This document shows, in pieces, positions 30,864 to 41,908 of a stretch of DNA of 64,000 nucleotides (positions within the stretch are counted from its first letter, which is position 1; each line of letters starts with the position of its first letter). Made by a program: the position numbers and the translations under genes. A model generated the notes under the pieces. That model worked only from the letters and a program-made list of their open reading frames with translations, did not search any database and was not told where the DNA came from. The stretch is taken from contig NZ_JBMSEB010000001.1 of NCBI RefSeq assembly GCF_049446075.1, forward strand, positions 1,054,001 through 1,118,000. The letters run 5' to 3'. The stretch comes from Humibacter sp049446075. Lineage in GTDB: Bacteria > Actinomycetota > Actinomycetes > Actinomycetales > Microbacteriaceae.

Positions 30864-32183
30864 ATGCCGGACAGCACCGATCCAGCCGCAGGGGACGGCG
30901 TCGCAGCCGAGGAGGCCGCACCCGCGACGGACGCGTCCGCCCGTGCGACCTCTGTCTGGCGCAATCGGTCGTTCTTGCGGCTGTGGATGGGCGAGACGCT
31001 CAGCCAGGCGGGTGAGCAGGTCGGAACGTTCGCCATTCCCGTGCTCGCCGTTCTGGTGCTGGATGCCACGGCGCAGGAGGTCGGTCTGCTCAGTGCTGCC
31101 GAGACGCTCGCGTTCCTCGTGATCGGTCTCCCGGTCGGCGCCTGGGTGGATCGGATGCGCAAGCGCCGCGTCATGATGACGGCCGACGTCGTGCGCGCGC
31201 TCGTGCTGGCATCCATTCCGCTTCTGTGGTGGCTCGGAGTGCTGCAGATCTGGTACCTCTACGTCGTCGGTGCCGTCGTCGGCGGCGCGACGGTGTTCTT
31301 CGATGTCACCTACCAGAGCTACGTGCCGAGGCTGGTCGAGTCACGGCATGTGACGGCCGCGAATTCCGGTCTGGAGACGAGTGCGCAGGTGGCTCGCGTA
31401 GGTGGCCCGGCGGCATCCGGTGGCCTGCTCGCGCTCATGCCCGCGCCGCTCGTCGTGCTTGCCACCTCGATCGGGTACCTGTTCTCATTCGCGTTCGTCG
31501 CCTCCATCAGGGATGCCGAACCCAAGCACGACAAGACGGAGCACTCGTCACTCGTGCGCGACATCGCGGAGGGCGTTCGGTTCGTCTTCGGCAATCCGCT
31601 GCTGCGACGGATCACGATGATGACGGCGGCGTCGAACCTGTTCGAGGGCTTCGTCACCACGCTCCTGTCGCTCTTCGTGCTACGCGAGCTCGGACTGTCG
31701 CCCGCCGTCTACGGTGCGATGGCGGCGGTCGGCGCGGTCGGAGGCATCCTCGGCGCAGTGAGTTCAGCATCGTTTTCCCGCTGGATCGGCGAGGGCCGCA
31801 TCATCGTGGTCGCGGCGCTCACGATCGCAGTGGCCTCGTTCCTCGTACCTCTTGCGGCCGTGCTACGCGCCGCTGCCATTCCACTGCTCGTCGGCGGCGA
31901 CTTCTTCTTCGTGTTCGCCGTGGTCGTGTACAACGTGGCGCAGCTGTCGTTCAGGCAACGCATCTGCCCTCCTCCCCTGCTCGGCCGCATGAACGCGTCG
32001 ATTCGTTTCGTGGTGTGGGGCGTCATCCCGATCAGCGGTGTCGTGACCGGCCTGCTCGGCGGCTGGATCGGCGTGGTTCCGACCATGTGGCTCGGTTGCG
32101 CGCTCGGCTTGCTCGCCACCGCCATCGTGCTGTTCTCGCCGCTCACGCGCATGCGGCGGCTGCCGGAGGGAATTGCCGCCTGA
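30864..32183 (+). CDS. MFS transporter, EntS-like (MFS_3) type
   Basis: A 439-residue exporter-like protein with about 12 membrane helices after a 35-residue acidic N-terminus. It has the MFS_3 (enterobactin exporter/macrolide efflux) pattern: FLRLWMGETLSQAGEQVGTFAIPVLAVLVL, the A-like loop GAWVDRMRKRRVMM, and YQSYVPRLVESRHVTAANSGLETSAQVARVGGPAASG, with the conserved RLV...L.ANS.LE..... element. The substrate is unknown. It stands alone with its own leaderless promoter. Confidence 0.9.
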   Translation: MPDSTDPAAGDGVAAEEAAPATDASARATSVWRNRSFLRLWMGETLSQAGEQVGTFAIPVLAVLVLDATAQEVGLLSAAETLAFLVIGLPVGAWVDRMRKRRVMMTADVVRALVLASIPLLWWLGVLQIWYLYVVGAVVGGATVFFDVTYQSYVPRLVESRHVTAANSGLETSAQVARVGGPAASGGLLALMPAPLVVLATSIGYLFSFAFVASIRDAEPKHDKTEHSSLVRDIAEGVRFVFGNPLLRRITMMTAASNLFEGFVTTLLSLFVLRELGLSPAVYGAMAAVGAVGGILGAVSSASFSRWIGEGRIIVVAALTIAVASFLVPLAAVLRAAAIPLLVGGDFFFVFAVVVYNVAQLSFRQRICPPPLLGRMNASIRFVVWGVIPISGVVTGLLGGWIGVVPTMWLGCALGLLATAIVLFSPLTRMRRLPEGIAA

Positions 32184-32342
32184 TCGGCCCCTCGCTCCCT
32201 TCGCCGGATCTGCCGCCGCTCGCTTGGGGCGTCACGTCGTTACCATGAATTGCATAGCTCCCAATCGCCGACACCAGGAAGGGGTACGCATGTCGGACCG
32301 GTCAGCGTGCCACCTGGCGGACCCGGCCGAGGAGGCGTTGGC

Positions 32343-33071
32343 GTGAGCGGGACGAACGCGACGGACGCAGGTTCGGCGGGCGCGGGCATCCGCACCATAG
32401 GCATCCTCGGCGCAGGCAAGCTCGGCACCGTTCTCGCCCGCCTGGCCGTGACCGCCGGTTTCGACGTGCTGATCGCGGGCTCCGGCGATCCGTCGAAGAT
32501 CGCGCTGATCGTCGAGGTACTCGTGCCAGGGGCACGCGCTGTGACCGCAGCGGAGGCGGCGAGCGAAGCCGACGCGGTCATCCTCGCCCTGCCTCTCGGC
32601 CGTCACGAGACGCTGCCGGTCGAAGCTCTGCGCAGCAAGCTCGTGATCGATGCCATGAACTACTGGTGGGAGGTCGACGGCATCAGGGACGACCTGAACG
32701 ATCCGCGCACGTCGACGAGCGAGATCGTTCAGCGCTTCCTGCCGGAGTCGCGCGTCGTCAAGGCGTTCAACCACATGGGCTACCACGACCTCGAGGAGGA
32801 GACCCGGCCGCGCGGAGCGCAAGGCCGCAAGGCCATCGCGGTCGCCGGGGATCGCGACGATGACGTCGCTGCCGTCGCATCGATCGTCGACGCGCTCGGG
32901 TTCGATACCGTCGTCGCAGGACCGCTCGCCGAGGGCATCCGCATGGAACCGAACACCGAGCTGTTCGGAGCGGATGTCGACGCCGACCAGGTGCGGCACC
33001 TGCTGTCGACCTTCCCCGAGTCCGCGCGAGGGCGAGTGGTGGCACGGGCGAGGGCGGAGCGCGCCGCCTGA
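32343..33071 (+). CDS. NADPH-dependent F420 reductase-like protein
   Basis: A 242-residue protein with an N-terminal Rossmann domain (IGILGAGKLGTVLARLAVTAG near residues 17-37). Family motifs include LPLGRHETLP, IDAMNYWWEVDG and VKAFNHMGYHDLEEETRP, close to the F420_oxidored family. F420 itself cannot be inferred from sequence. The GTG at 32343 was chosen because GGAGG lies 7 nt upstream (32331-32335); the 93-nt upstream extension in frame lacks homology. It is followed at 99 bp by the ABC-F gene. Confidence 0.85.
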   Translation: MSGTNATDAGSAGAGIRTIGILGAGKLGTVLARLAVTAGFDVLIAGSGDPSKIALIVEVLVPGARAVTAAEAASEADAVILALPLGRHETLPVEALRSKLVIDAMNYWWEVDGIRDDLNDPRTSTSEIVQRFLPESRVVKAFNHMGYHDLEEETRPRGAQGRKAIAVAGDRDDDVAAVASIVDALGFDTVVAGPLAEGIRMEPNTELFGADVDADQVRHLLSTFPESARGRVVARARAERAA

Positions 33072-33154
33072 TCCCGACCGCAGCGGGCTGGGCGCGTCAC
33101 AGTGGATGCTGCTCGCGCTGGACACAGCCGGCTCGAAGTCCCAGCCGCGTTGCC

Positions 33155-33160
33155 TAGGCT
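33155..33160 (+). promoter_or_regulatory. -10 box of the ABC-F gene
   Basis: TAGGCT ends 10 nt before the ATG at 33171, giving almost no 5' leader. Confidence 0.4.
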
Positions 33161-33170
33161 TGATCGCGAC

Positions 33171-35025
<1,855 letters not shown>

Positions 35026-35045
<20 letters not shown>

Positions 35046-36297
35046 CCGCATCCATCCCGACGGGCCGCGCGTCGGCGGCCTCGGCCTGCTCGGGCCGGCG
35101 TGCGGTGGCGGGCACGCGAGCGAGTGCCACGAAGGCCACCCCGCTGAGCGCGACCGCCACGACCATGACGATGCCGAGTGGCAAGATGCTCAAGGATCCG
35201 GCGACGCCCACCAGGGGCGCAGAGATGCCGCCGAAGCCGAAGCGCACCGCTCCGAGCAGCGACGATGCCGTACCGGCCATCCGCGGGTACTCGGCAAGTG
35301 CCAGAGCCGTCGCCGGCGGTGAGGAGATCGCCACGCCTGCGGCGAGCGCGAACAACGAGACGATCACGACCCAGAGCGGCGTGGCCACGATGCTGGAGGC
35401 GAGCAGCCCCAACGCGCCGAGACCCGCGACGAGGATGCCTGCGGCGAGCGTGCCGCGAACACTCCATCGCTCGCTGGCGCGTGCGGCGAGGAAGCCGAAG
35501 GTCATGAAGCCCGCGGAGTTGAGACCGAACGCCACGGCATATCCCTGCGGCGACAGACCGTAGATGTCTTGCAGCACGAAGGTGGCGCCGGAGAGATAGG
35601 CGAACAGGGCGGCATAGAGAAAACCCTGGTTGAGAATCGCGCCGAGGAAGACCCGGTCGGAGAACAGCGTGCGGTACGAGCGCATGGCCTCGGTGAGTCC
35701 GCCCCGGTTCCGCAGTCCCACCGGGAGGGTCTCGCCGAAGACGACCAGTGTGACGGCGAGGATCGCGACACCGATCGCCGCCAGAAGCACGAACAGCCCG
35801 CGCCAGTCGGTGACGGCGGTGAGCACGCCGCCGAGAACCGGACCGACGATGGCGGCCAGGCCGCCGATGACGGTGAGTCTGCCGTAGAACCTGAGCAGCT
35901 CGCCGCCGACATACACGTCACGACCGGCGGCCTGCGCAATCACGATGCCCACACCCCCTGCGATGCCCTGAACGAGGCGCGTCACGATCAAGAGCTCGAT
36001 CGTCGGACTGATCGCGCACAGTGCAGAGGTGACGACGTATGCCGCGATGCCGATGAGCAGGATGCCGCGGCGACCGTATCGATCGGAGAGCGGCCCGGCG
36101 ATCAGCTGGCCGAGCGCTAGCCCCGCGAGGCACGCGGTCACGGTGAGCTGTGCCACGGACGTCGCCGCGCCGAGATCGGCGGTGAGCGCAGGGAGCGCGG
36201 GAAGGTAGAGGTCCATCGAGATCGGACCGAACACCGTCAGCAGTAGCAGCAGGGTCGGCAGCAGACGACTCATGGCGGTGCGGAATGGTTGGCTCAT
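35026..36297 (-). CDS. Bcr/CflA-type MFS drug exporter
   Basis: A 423-residue 12-helix drug:proton antiporter of the DHA1 Bcr/CflA family. The first helix has the family pattern LLLLTVFGPISMDLYLPALPAL; helix 2 has LTVTACLAGLALGQLIAGPLSDRYGRRGILL, containing motif A (GPLSDRYGRR). In E. coli the relatives export bicyclomycin, chloramphenicol or sulfonamides, but here the substrate is unknown. A -10-like CACGCT lies 6 nt before the ATG at 36297. Its C-terminus overlaps the ABC-F gene end by 20 nt. Confidence 0.92.
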
Positions 36298-36371
36298 GCA
36301 TCAAGCGTGACGGGCGCAGGGCGGCGCGGGGAGCCTCTGGCGAAGGGTGTACCGGCAGGGCACCCGTTCGA

Positions 36372-37313
36372 TCAGCCGCCGAGCGACATCACGCGGGCGC
36401 CGTGCACCGGCGCGGAGACCCGTAGTGCCCGCAGCTGCGCCGCGCTGAGCGCGATCTGCAGGTCGATCGCCGATTCGCGGTCCTCCGCGAGGAAGGCAAC
36501 GGTCGGACCCGATCCGGAGACCAGGCCGGCCAACGCTCCGCTGCGCTCCCCCAGCTCGAGAACGTCGGCGAGCTCGTCCGAGAGATGGATGGCCGGCGCC
36601 TGCAGATCGTTCGCCAGGTTCTCGGCGAGCAGGGCCGGGTCGCCCGCGCGCAACGCCTGCAGCAACGCCGTGCTCACCGACGGATGCTCGACCACGGGCC
36701 CGAGTTCACCCGCATGCCGTTCGCGGTGGGCATCCAGCTCCCGATACACCGCGGGCGTCGACAGTTCGCCGCGCGGCAGCACCAACACCCAGTCGAACCG
36801 GCCCTGGCTCAGCACGGGGCTCAGCTCGTCGCCTCGCCCGAGCCCGATCGCCGTCCCGCCGGCGAGCGCGAACGGAACGTCGGCACCCAGCTGCGCGGCC
36901 AGTTCGTGCAGGCGGTCACGGGAGAGCCCGACGTTCCACAGCGCATCGCACGCGACGAGGGTGGCAGCGGCATCCGCTGAACCGCCGCCCATGCCGCCCG
37001 CTATCGGCACGTTCTTCTCGATCTCGATACGCACGCCGCCGCTCACGCCCGCGGCGTCGGCCACGAGCTGCGCCGCCCGCACCGCGATGTTGCGTTCATC
37101 GGTGGCCAGGCCGGAGCAGTCGATGGGTCCGCTGAAGCTGAGGGTGATGTCGTCGGCGGCCCACACCCGCACGTCTTCGTAGAGCGACACGGCCTGGTAG
37201 ACCGTGGCTACCTCGTGATAGCCGTCGTCGCCTGGCGCGCCGACACCGAGATAGAGGTTGACCTTGCCGGGAGCGCGGGCGTGCACGGGCAGACCCTGGC
37301 TGGCGGACATCAT
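36372..37313 (-). CDS. ispE: 4-diphosphocytidyl-2-C-methyl-D-erythritol kinase
   Basis: GHMP kinase of the MEP isoprenoid pathway, phosphorylating CDP-methylerythritol. The 313-residue product has the substrate motif ARAPGKVNLYLGVG at residues 12-25, the ATP loop PIAGGMGGGSADAAATL near 130, and the C-terminal glycine loop GLVSGSGPTVAFL. It follows rsmA by 10 nt on the same strand and is last in metG-tatD-rsmA-ispE, the order seen in many actinobacteria. Confidence 0.96.
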   Translation of the reverse strand: MMSASQGLPVHARAPGKVNLYLGVGAPGDDGYHEVATVYQAVSLYEDVRVWAADDITLSFSGPIDCSGLATDERNIAVRAAQLVADAAGVSGGVRIEIEKNVPIAGGMGGGSADAAATLVACDALWNVGLSRDRLHELAAQLGADVPFALAGGTAIGLGRGDELSPVLSQGRFDWVLVLPRGELSTPAVYRELDAHRERHAGELGPVVEHPSVSTALLQALRAGDPALLAENLANDLQAPAIHLSDELADVLELGERSGALAGLVSGSGPTVAFLAEDRESAIDLQIALSAAQLRALRVSAPVHGARVMSLGG

Positions 37314-37323
37314 GCCTACAAAC

Positions 37324-38169
37324 CTACGGGGTGAGCGCGCTGCCCCGGGCCAGCCCGGCGAACTGCGCGGGAGTGAGCTCCTCGCCCCTTGCGGTCGGGG
37401 CGAGACCCGCCGCCTCCAGCGCGGCGGATGCCGCAGCCGAGTCCCCGTACACGCTCGCGAGTGACTGCCGCAGCATCTTGCGGCGCTGGCCGAACGCGGC
37501 GTCCACTACCTCGAACACCCTGCGGCGCAGCGCCTCGTCTCCCGGATGCTCGTGCCGCTGAAACGCCACCAGGATCGAGTCCACGTTCGGCACTGGCCAG
37601 AACACCTGCCGTGAAACCTGCCCGACCGTTCGCCACTGCCCGTACCAGGCGGCCTTGACGCTTGGGGATCCATACACCTTCGAGCCAGGATGCGCGGCCA
37701 GCCGCTGCCCCACCTCCGCCTGCACCATGACGACGCCGGACTCCAGTGTCGGGACCGTTTGCAGCAGGTGCAGCAGAACGGGCACCGAGACGTTGTACGG
37801 CAGGTTCGCCACGAGCCGCACTGGCGCGGCCGGCGGGTCTTGGATTGTCAAGGCATCCTGATGCACCACGGTGAGCCGCTCGACCGCCTCGGGAGCGAGC
37901 TGCTCGACGGTCACGGGGAGCTGTCGAGCAAGCCGGCCGTCGATTTCGACGGCGATGACGGATGCCCCTGCCTCCAGCAGCCCCAGCGTCAAGGATCCGA
38001 GCCCGGGCCCGACCTCGAGCACGACGTCGCCCTCCCCCACCTCCGCCAGTCGCACGATGCGCCGCACCGTGTTGGCGTCGATCACGAAGTTCTGCCCCAG
38101 CTTCTTCGTCGGCGTCAGCTCGAGCAGCTCGGCGAGATCGCGGATGTGTGATGGTCCCAGGAGTTGCAT
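37324..38169 (-). CDS. rsmA: 16S rRNA (adenine-1518/1519-N6)-dimethyltransferase
   Basis: KsgA-family enzyme that dimethylates the two adjacent adenines near the 3' end of 16S rRNA, a late checkpoint in 30S assembly. The 281-residue product has KKLGQNFVIDANTVRRIVRLA at the N-terminus, SAM motif VLEVGPGLGSLTLGLLEAG, and the catalytic NLPYNVSVPVL. ATG 38169 has GGAAGG at good spacing; GTG 38190, overlapping the tatD stop as GTGA, is a possible alternative. It is third gene of the metG operon. Confidence 0.95.
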   Translation of the reverse strand: MQLLGPSHIRDLAELLELTPTKKLGQNFVIDANTVRRIVRLAEVGEGDVVLEVGPGLGSLTLGLLEAGASVIAVEIDGRLARQLPVTVEQLAPEAVERLTVVHQDALTIQDPPAAPVRLVANLPYNVSVPVLLHLLQTVPTLESGVVMVQAEVGQRLAAHPGSKVYGSPSVKAAWYGQWRTVGQVSRQVFWPVPNVDSILVAFQRHEHPGDEALRRRVFEVVDAAFGQRRKMLRQSLASVYGDSAAASAALEAAGLAPTARGEELTPAQFAGLARGSALTP

Positions 38170-38186
38170 GTCGAGCCTTCCGCGGG

Positions 38187-39092
38187 TCACGCGATGATGC
38201 CGGTCGGCTCCGTGGGCGGGGCCTGTACCGGCTCCGAGTCCCACTTTCCGTAGACGAGTTCCGTGTTCGAGACGAGCTGCGCTGCCAGCACCGAGGCGTC
38301 GGTGCCGATCGCCTCGGCCATTGCGCGCACGGTGTGCGGTATGAGGTATGGCGCGTTCGGGCGGCCGCGGAACGGGGTGGGCGTGAGGTAGGGCGCGTCC
38401 GTCTCAACGAGCAGCAGCGAACGCGGCGCGGTCTGCAGTGCGTCGCGGAGGTTCTGCGCGTTCTTGAACGTGACGGTTCCCGCGAACGACATGTACCAGC
38501 CGTTGTCTGCGCAGACCTCTGCCAGATCGGGGCCGCCGGAGAAGCAGTGGAACACGACGGTATCTGGCGCGCCCACCCGCGTGAGCGTGGAGATGACGTC
38601 GCCGTGGGCGTCCCTGTCGTGGATCTGCAGGGCGAGCGAGTGCCGCTTGGCCATCTCGATGTGCGCCTCGAACGAGCGGAACTGAGCGGCACGTCCGTTC
38701 TCGTCGGTGCGGTAGAAATCGAGCCCGGTCTCACCGATCGCCCGCACCCGAGGGCGAGCGGCGAGACCGTCGATCACGGCGAGCGCGTCGTCGAGCTCGC
38801 CGGCGGCATCCAGCTCCGGCGCATCGTTCGGATGGATGGCGACGGCCGCCAGCATTCGGGGCTCCACTGCAGCGGTCTCCGCCGCCCAGATCGACGAACC
38901 GACGTCGGTGCCTACCTGCACGACGCCGCGCACACCGACGGACGACGCCCTGTCGAGGTGCTCGCGATAGTCCAGCGCGAAGCCCTCTTCGATCCGCCCC
39001 GGGCGCGATGAGGGATCGATGTGCGTGTGGTTGTCGTACACCGGCACCACGAGCGGCGTCGGCAGCGGCGGGTACGTCGGGTCGCTGGGCAT
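38187..39092 (-). CDS. tatD: TatD-family metal-dependent hydrolase
   Basis: A 301-residue TIM-barrel hydrolase; E. coli TatD is a 3'-5' DNase. Metal ligands are visible in DNHTHID near residue 20, in AIGETGLDFYR, in LQIHDRDAHGD, FHCFSGG, and the final VETDAPYLTP. The ATG at 39092 begins 7 nt after the metG stop, so the genes are coupled. The position between metG and rsmA is standard for this group. Confidence 0.95.
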   Translation of the reverse strand: MPSDPTYPPLPTPLVVPVYDNHTHIDPSSRPGRIEEGFALDYREHLDRASSVGVRGVVQVGTDVGSSIWAAETAAVEPRMLAAVAIHPNDAPELDAAGELDDALAVIDGLAARPRVRAIGETGLDFYRTDENGRAAQFRSFEAHIEMAKRHSLALQIHDRDAHGDVISTLTRVGAPDTVVFHCFSGGPDLAEVCADNGWYMSFAGTVTFKNAQNLRDALQTAPRSLLLVETDAPYLTPTPFRGRPNAPYLIPHTVRAMAEAIGTDASVLAAQLVSNTELVYGKWDSEPVQAPPTEPTGIIA

Positions 39093-39099
39093 GGGCGGC

Positions 39100-40686
39100 T
39101 CAGGCGACGGCGACCTGGTCGATTCGCGGGAAGAGCGCTGTGAGCGGCGAAACGCGGATGCCCGCAGGCAGCTGCCCCCACCGTCCAGCGTCGCGAAGCG
39201 GCTGCGCCGACAACTGGCCGAGTGCCTGCGCGGCGCCCAGCGCCTCCCACAGCTCGGCGGTCGCCTTCGGGATGACCGGCGAGAGCAGCACGGCAAGCGC
39301 GCGCAGCCCCTCGGCCGCCGTGTAGAGCACGGTCTGCAGCCGCTCCCGGCTGGTCTCGTCTTTCGCCAGCACCCACGGCTCTTGCTCCGTGATGTAGCCG
39401 TTGAGTTCGTCGACGATCGTCCACACCGCGGCGAGTGCATCGTGGATTGCGAAACGCTCGACGGCGGCGTCGGCGTTCGCCGCGGCATCCGCGACCGTCG
39501 AGCAGATGGCGAGGTCGGCATCCGTCGGCGTGCCAGAGGAGGGTACCTCGCCGTCGAAGTAGCGCTGCAGCATGGCGATGACCCGGGACGCGAGGTTGCC
39601 GAAACCGTTCGCCAGCTCGGCCTGGTATCTCGCGGAGAGGTCCTCCCAGCTGAACGAGCCGTCCTGCCCGAAGCTGATGGCGCGCATGAAGTAGTAGCGG
39701 AAGGCATCCGAACCGAACGTGTCGGTGATCTGCGAAGGGGCGATGCCCGTGAGCTTCGACTTGCTCATCTTCTCGCCGCCGACGAGCAGCCATCCGTGGC
39801 CGAACACACGGTGCGGCACCTCGAGGCCGGCGGCCATGAGCATGGCCGGCCAGATGACGGCGTGGAACCTGGCGATGTCTTTGCCGACGAGGTGGTAGGC
39901 GGGCCAGCGACGGTCGAAGAGCTCCTGGTCGCTCCCGTAACCCACCGCTGTCGTGTAGTTGAGCAGCGCGTCGAACCACACGTAGACGACGTGCGACGGA
40001 TCCCACGGCACCTTGATGCCCCAGTCGAAGCTCGACCGCGAGATGGAGAGGTCCGAGAGTCCTTGCCGCACGAACTGCACGATCTCGTTGCGCACGCTCT
40101 CCGGCTGCACGAAGTCGGGACGCGACTCGTACAGGTCGAGCAGCCGCTCGGCGAACGCGCTCATGCGGAAGAAGTAGTTCTTCTCCTTGAGGATCTCGAT
40201 GGGCCGCGAGTGGATCTTGCAGACCAGTTGGCCCTGGTACTCGCCCGTCAGCGGTTCGTCGAGCTCATCGCGCTGCTTGTACTCCTCGCACCCGACGCAG
40301 TAGTAGCCCTCGTACTCGCCGGCATAGATGTGGCCGTCGTCGTACAGCTTCTGCAGAAAGCGGGTGACCGCCTCCTCGTGCCGCTCGTCGGTCGTGCGGA
40401 TGAAGTCGTCGTTCGCGATGTCGACGGTCTCCAGCAGTGGCTTCCACGCGGATGCCACGAGCCGGTCGGCCCATTCTCGTGGCTCGAGACCGTTGGCCGT
40501 GGCGGTGCGCAGGATCTTCTGGCCATGCTCGTCGGTGCCCGTCAGGAGCCACGTGTCGTCGCCCGCCTGCCGATGCCAGCGGGCCAGCACATCCGCCGCG
40601 ACCTCCGTGTAGGCGTGCCCGATGTGCGGAACATCATTCACGTAAAAAATGGGCGTGGTGATGTAGAAGGAAGCACCGTCGGACAT
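39100..40686 (-). CDS. metG: Methionyl-tRNA synthetase
   Basis: It charges tRNA-Met. The 528-residue class I synthetase has the HIGH-like motif PHIGHAY near residue 19 and the KMSKS loop (KMSKSKLTGI), in the order of the bacterial MetG core. The zinc knuckle is reduced to CVGCEEYKQRD with one CxxC, the single-zinc type. It lacks the C-terminal tRNA-binding domain. The ATG at 40686 was preferred to ATG 40695 because a TAGGAT -10 box ends 7 nt before it. It is first gene of metG-tatD-rsmA-ispE. Confidence 0.97.
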   Translation of the reverse strand: MSDGASFYITTPIFYVNDVPHIGHAYTEVAADVLARWHRQAGDDTWLLTGTDEHGQKILRTATANGLEPREWADRLVASAWKPLLETVDIANDDFIRTTDERHEEAVTRFLQKLYDDGHIYAGEYEGYYCVGCEEYKQRDELDEPLTGEYQGQLVCKIHSRPIEILKEKNYFFRMSAFAERLLDLYESRPDFVQPESVRNEIVQFVRQGLSDLSISRSSFDWGIKVPWDPSHVVYVWFDALLNYTTAVGYGSDQELFDRRWPAYHLVGKDIARFHAVIWPAMLMAAGLEVPHRVFGHGWLLVGGEKMSKSKLTGIAPSQITDTFGSDAFRYYFMRAISFGQDGSFSWEDLSARYQAELANGFGNLASRVIAMLQRYFDGEVPSSGTPTDADLAICSTVADAAANADAAVERFAIHDALAAVWTIVDELNGYITEQEPWVLAKDETSRERLQTVLYTAAEGLRALAVLLSPVIPKATAELWEALGAAQALGQLSAQPLRDAGRWGQLPAGIRVSPLTALFPRIDQVAVA

Positions 40687-40693
40687 GCGTTCC

Positions 40694-40699
40694 ATCCTA
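40694..40699 (-). promoter_or_regulatory. -10 box of the metG operon, leaderless
   Basis: TAGGAT on the minus strand, 7 nt before the ATG at 40686. Confidence 0.5.
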
Positions 40700-40728
40700 A
40701 ATGGAGCGGATGCGCCGCCTCCGCCGCG

Positions 40729-41904
40729 TTACGCCTGCTCGAGAGCGGGCATCGAGAAGGCGTGGCGGGCGAATGCCAGCACGTGTCCCCAGTCTTCGGC
40801 TGTGAGGTCGTGGCCCCCGGCTCGCACGTGGTAGCCGATCCCTTCTCCGGTCGAGACGCCCAGTTCGGGTAGCGGATCCGCGACCAGCGGGCCGCTCATC
40901 CCGTGCAGTTCGAAGGCGGGTGTGGCTGCCAGCGTCGCGAGGTACTCCCCGGCCGGGTCGGCCCAGTCGTCGTCGATCGCGCTCGCAACGTAGACGTGGC
41001 GGGGCGCGATGCAGGCGAGAAGTTCGTGCTGGTCTACGGGCAGGCGCTGCTCGGCTCCGGCGAACGACGCGAACGACGGTGTGAACCAATGCGGGAACAC
41101 GGTGGTGATCGTGGCCAGATCCTCACCTCCGGCATGACGGAACAACGACGCACCACCGCAGCCGGAGTCATTCGAGGCCACGACCGCGAATCGCGCGTCC
41201 TGCGCGCCCGCCCAGAGGGCCGCTTTGCCCAACCGGGAGTGGCCGAGCACGACCGCGCGCGACGCGTCGATGCCTTCGATCGTCTCGGCAGCGTCGAGCA
41301 GACGCGACAGGCCCCACGCCCATGCGCCCAACGCGCCCCACGGTGCCTCGACACACCCGGTCGAGGGAAAGAGCGCACGCACCCCGGGCACCTCGGAGTG
41401 CGGATCGTCCGGCTCGATCTGGCGGTAGTCGGCGGTCAGCACGGCGAATCCAGCCTCGGCGGCGATGTCATATGGCCAGCGGTCGGCCTGGTCGCCATCG
41501 ATCGTCTCGTCGTTTCCGTCGAAGTTCAGCCCAACGACGACGGGAACCGGATGCTCCGCGCTCGCCGCCGACGGAAGGTGCAGCAGGGTGTCGATCACGA
41601 GGGCGCCAAGCGGACCTTCGACCGTGACGCTGTGTCGCAGGCGGTCGACGGGGCTCGTGTGGGCGTCGCTTTGCAGCCTCAGAGCCCCGGGCTCAGTCGA
41701 GCGGAGAGCAACGTCGGCGAGCCTCCCTCCCGAGGGAGTCCTGCCGTACATGGTCGACGCGAACAGCTCTACGCGCGACGCGGCCCAGTCGGGCCAGGCA
41801 TCCGGTGCAGACGGAACGACTCGTGGGAGGTCGAGGCCTTCGGCGGAAAGACGTTGTTCGAGCGTCTTCGGGGCGGGCGGGTTCGGCACGGGCGAGATCG
41901 GCAC
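40729..41904 (-). CDS. Alpha/beta hydrolase, CE15-like (glucuronoyl esterase family)
   Basis: A 391-residue serine esterase. The nucleophile elbow is GHSRLGK, followed by ALWAGAQDARFAVVASNDSGCGGASLFR, a block characteristic of carbohydrate esterase family 15-like proteins. The acid and histidine regions are VASAIDDDWADPAGEYLA and VRAGGHDLTAEDW. No signal peptide is seen, so it is cytoplasmic, unlike true plant-wall glucuronoyl esterases. It starts at GTG 41904, only 4 nt after the kynU stop, so it belongs to the tryptophan catabolic operon. An ester or amide hydrolase role in that pathway, including formylkynurenine hydrolysis, is possible but unproven. Confidence 0.8.
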   Translation of the reverse strand: MPISPVPNPPAPKTLEQRLSAEGLDLPRVVPSAPDAWPDWAASRVELFASTMYGRTPSGGRLADVALRSTEPGALRLQSDAHTSPVDRLRHSVTVEGPLGALVIDTLLHLPSAASAEHPVPVVVGLNFDGNDETIDGDQADRWPYDIAAEAGFAVLTADYRQIEPDDPHSEVPGVRALFPSTGCVEAPWGALGAWAWGLSRLLDAAETIEGIDASRAVVLGHSRLGKAALWAGAQDARFAVVASNDSGCGGASLFRHAGGEDLATITTVFPHWFTPSFASFAGAEQRLPVDQHELLACIAPRHVYVASAIDDDWADPAGEYLATLAATPAFELHGMSGPLVADPLPELGVSTGEGIGYHVRAGGHDLTAEDWGHVLAFARHAFSMPALEQA

Positions 41905-41908
41905 GGCG